Source of the DNA: Caldivirga sp. MU80
GTDB taxonomy: Archaea; Thermoproteota; Thermoprotei; Thermoproteales; Thermocladiaceae
Assembly (NCBI RefSeq): GCF_001663375.1
Contig: NZ_LCTF01000005.1
Span: 26,475 to 90,474, forward strand
Direction: 5' to 3'
DNA: 64,000 bases
Position 1 is the stretch's first letter. Each line of letters opens with the position of its first letter. Below the pieces are notes generated by a model, which had not been told where the DNA came from, made no database searches, and saw only the letters and a list, made by a program, of their open reading frames with translations. A program made the position numbers and the translations under genes. Positions 63,974 to 64,000 of this stretch are shown in pieces.

Positions 63974-64000
63974 CCCTAATCACTACTCATCTTTGTCGGG
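63948..64000 (+). ncRNA. Omega-RNA-like 3' end of the IS607 element (continues past window)
   Basis: gtgccccgttcccc, then aatcac.actcatc and ttgtcggg, matching positions 48-103 closely. In the frame of this match both copies would encode GVPRSPH...PNH.SSL, so the 3' end was probably coding as well as RNA. Confidence 0.6.

Overview
This looks like a chromosomal segment of a hyperthermophilic crenarchaeon of the Thermoproteales (Caldivirga/Vulcanisaeta-like; genus is inference). Support: archaeal-only or archaeal-type genes (Top6A, GatE, HerA/NurA, Rpo10, archaeal S9, TRAM protein, DUF357-RibL, archaeal thiolase/DUF35/HMG-CoA synthase), strong use of AGG for arginine, TATA boxes such as TTTAAA or TTTATAA about 20-30 bp before start codons (leaderless mRNAs), and TAATG/ATGA coupling between operon genes.

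Layout. 1-7 kb is accessory DNA: transposon ends and a TnpB gene, a YwgA-like/PIN two-gene cassette with a broken PIN gene, a secreted CAP-domain protein beside a twin-CX3C cysteine-rich protein, and two orphan genes. A tRNA-Gln(CTG) and a solitary transposon-end hairpin follow. 7.8-14.5 kb is isoprenoid-related: UbiD-family decarboxylase, UbiA prenyltransferase, and a thiolase-like/DUF35/HMG-CoA synthase operon. 14.5-21.6 kb holds RibL, a degenerate 4-repeat CRISPR remnant, the divergent herA/nurA pair, YjbQ and DUF92. 21.6-34 kb has an MDR dehydrogenase, a frameshifted peptide-binding protein, moeA/mobA, two-subunit fumarase, an aldo-keto reductase, MTA phosphorylase, TruD and a pilin-like locus. 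34-42 kb contains rpo10, anmK and rps9, UppP, a phosphoesterase, a phosphoribosyltransferase, SfsA and an MFS carrier, then a tightly coupled four-gene operon (HTH regulator, membrane protein, 39-aa peptide, beta-repeat protein).

42.8-52 kb is the most mobile part: a TnpB-like gene without zinc finger beside a conserved structured RNA-like element, an ABC transporter whose permease gene runs into the transposon, a ClC channel, further transposon-end hairpins, two overlapping MutS-family ATPase genes, and a second copy of the structured element with a transposon-end hairpin but no transposase. 52-62.5 kb is mostly housekeeping: gatE, a TldE-like protein, HIT, top6A, a phosphoesterase, PAC2, a left-handed beta-helix sugar-nucleotide enzyme, a zinc ribbon, a nucleoside phosphorylase and an APC permease. 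The window closes in an IS607-type element (serine recombinase plus a tnpB cut after RuvC-I) whose 3' end matches the beginning of the window.

Best candidates for something undescribed: the tandem MutS-like pair with unequal Walker B motifs; the two-copy structured element linked to zinc-finger-less TnpB; the family of solitary transposon-end hairpins; the CRISPR remnant whose last repeat now encodes the HerA C-terminus; the four-gene regulator/membrane/beta-repeat operon; and the thiolase-like protein lacking its nucleophile inside an otherwise normal HMG-CoA synthase operon.
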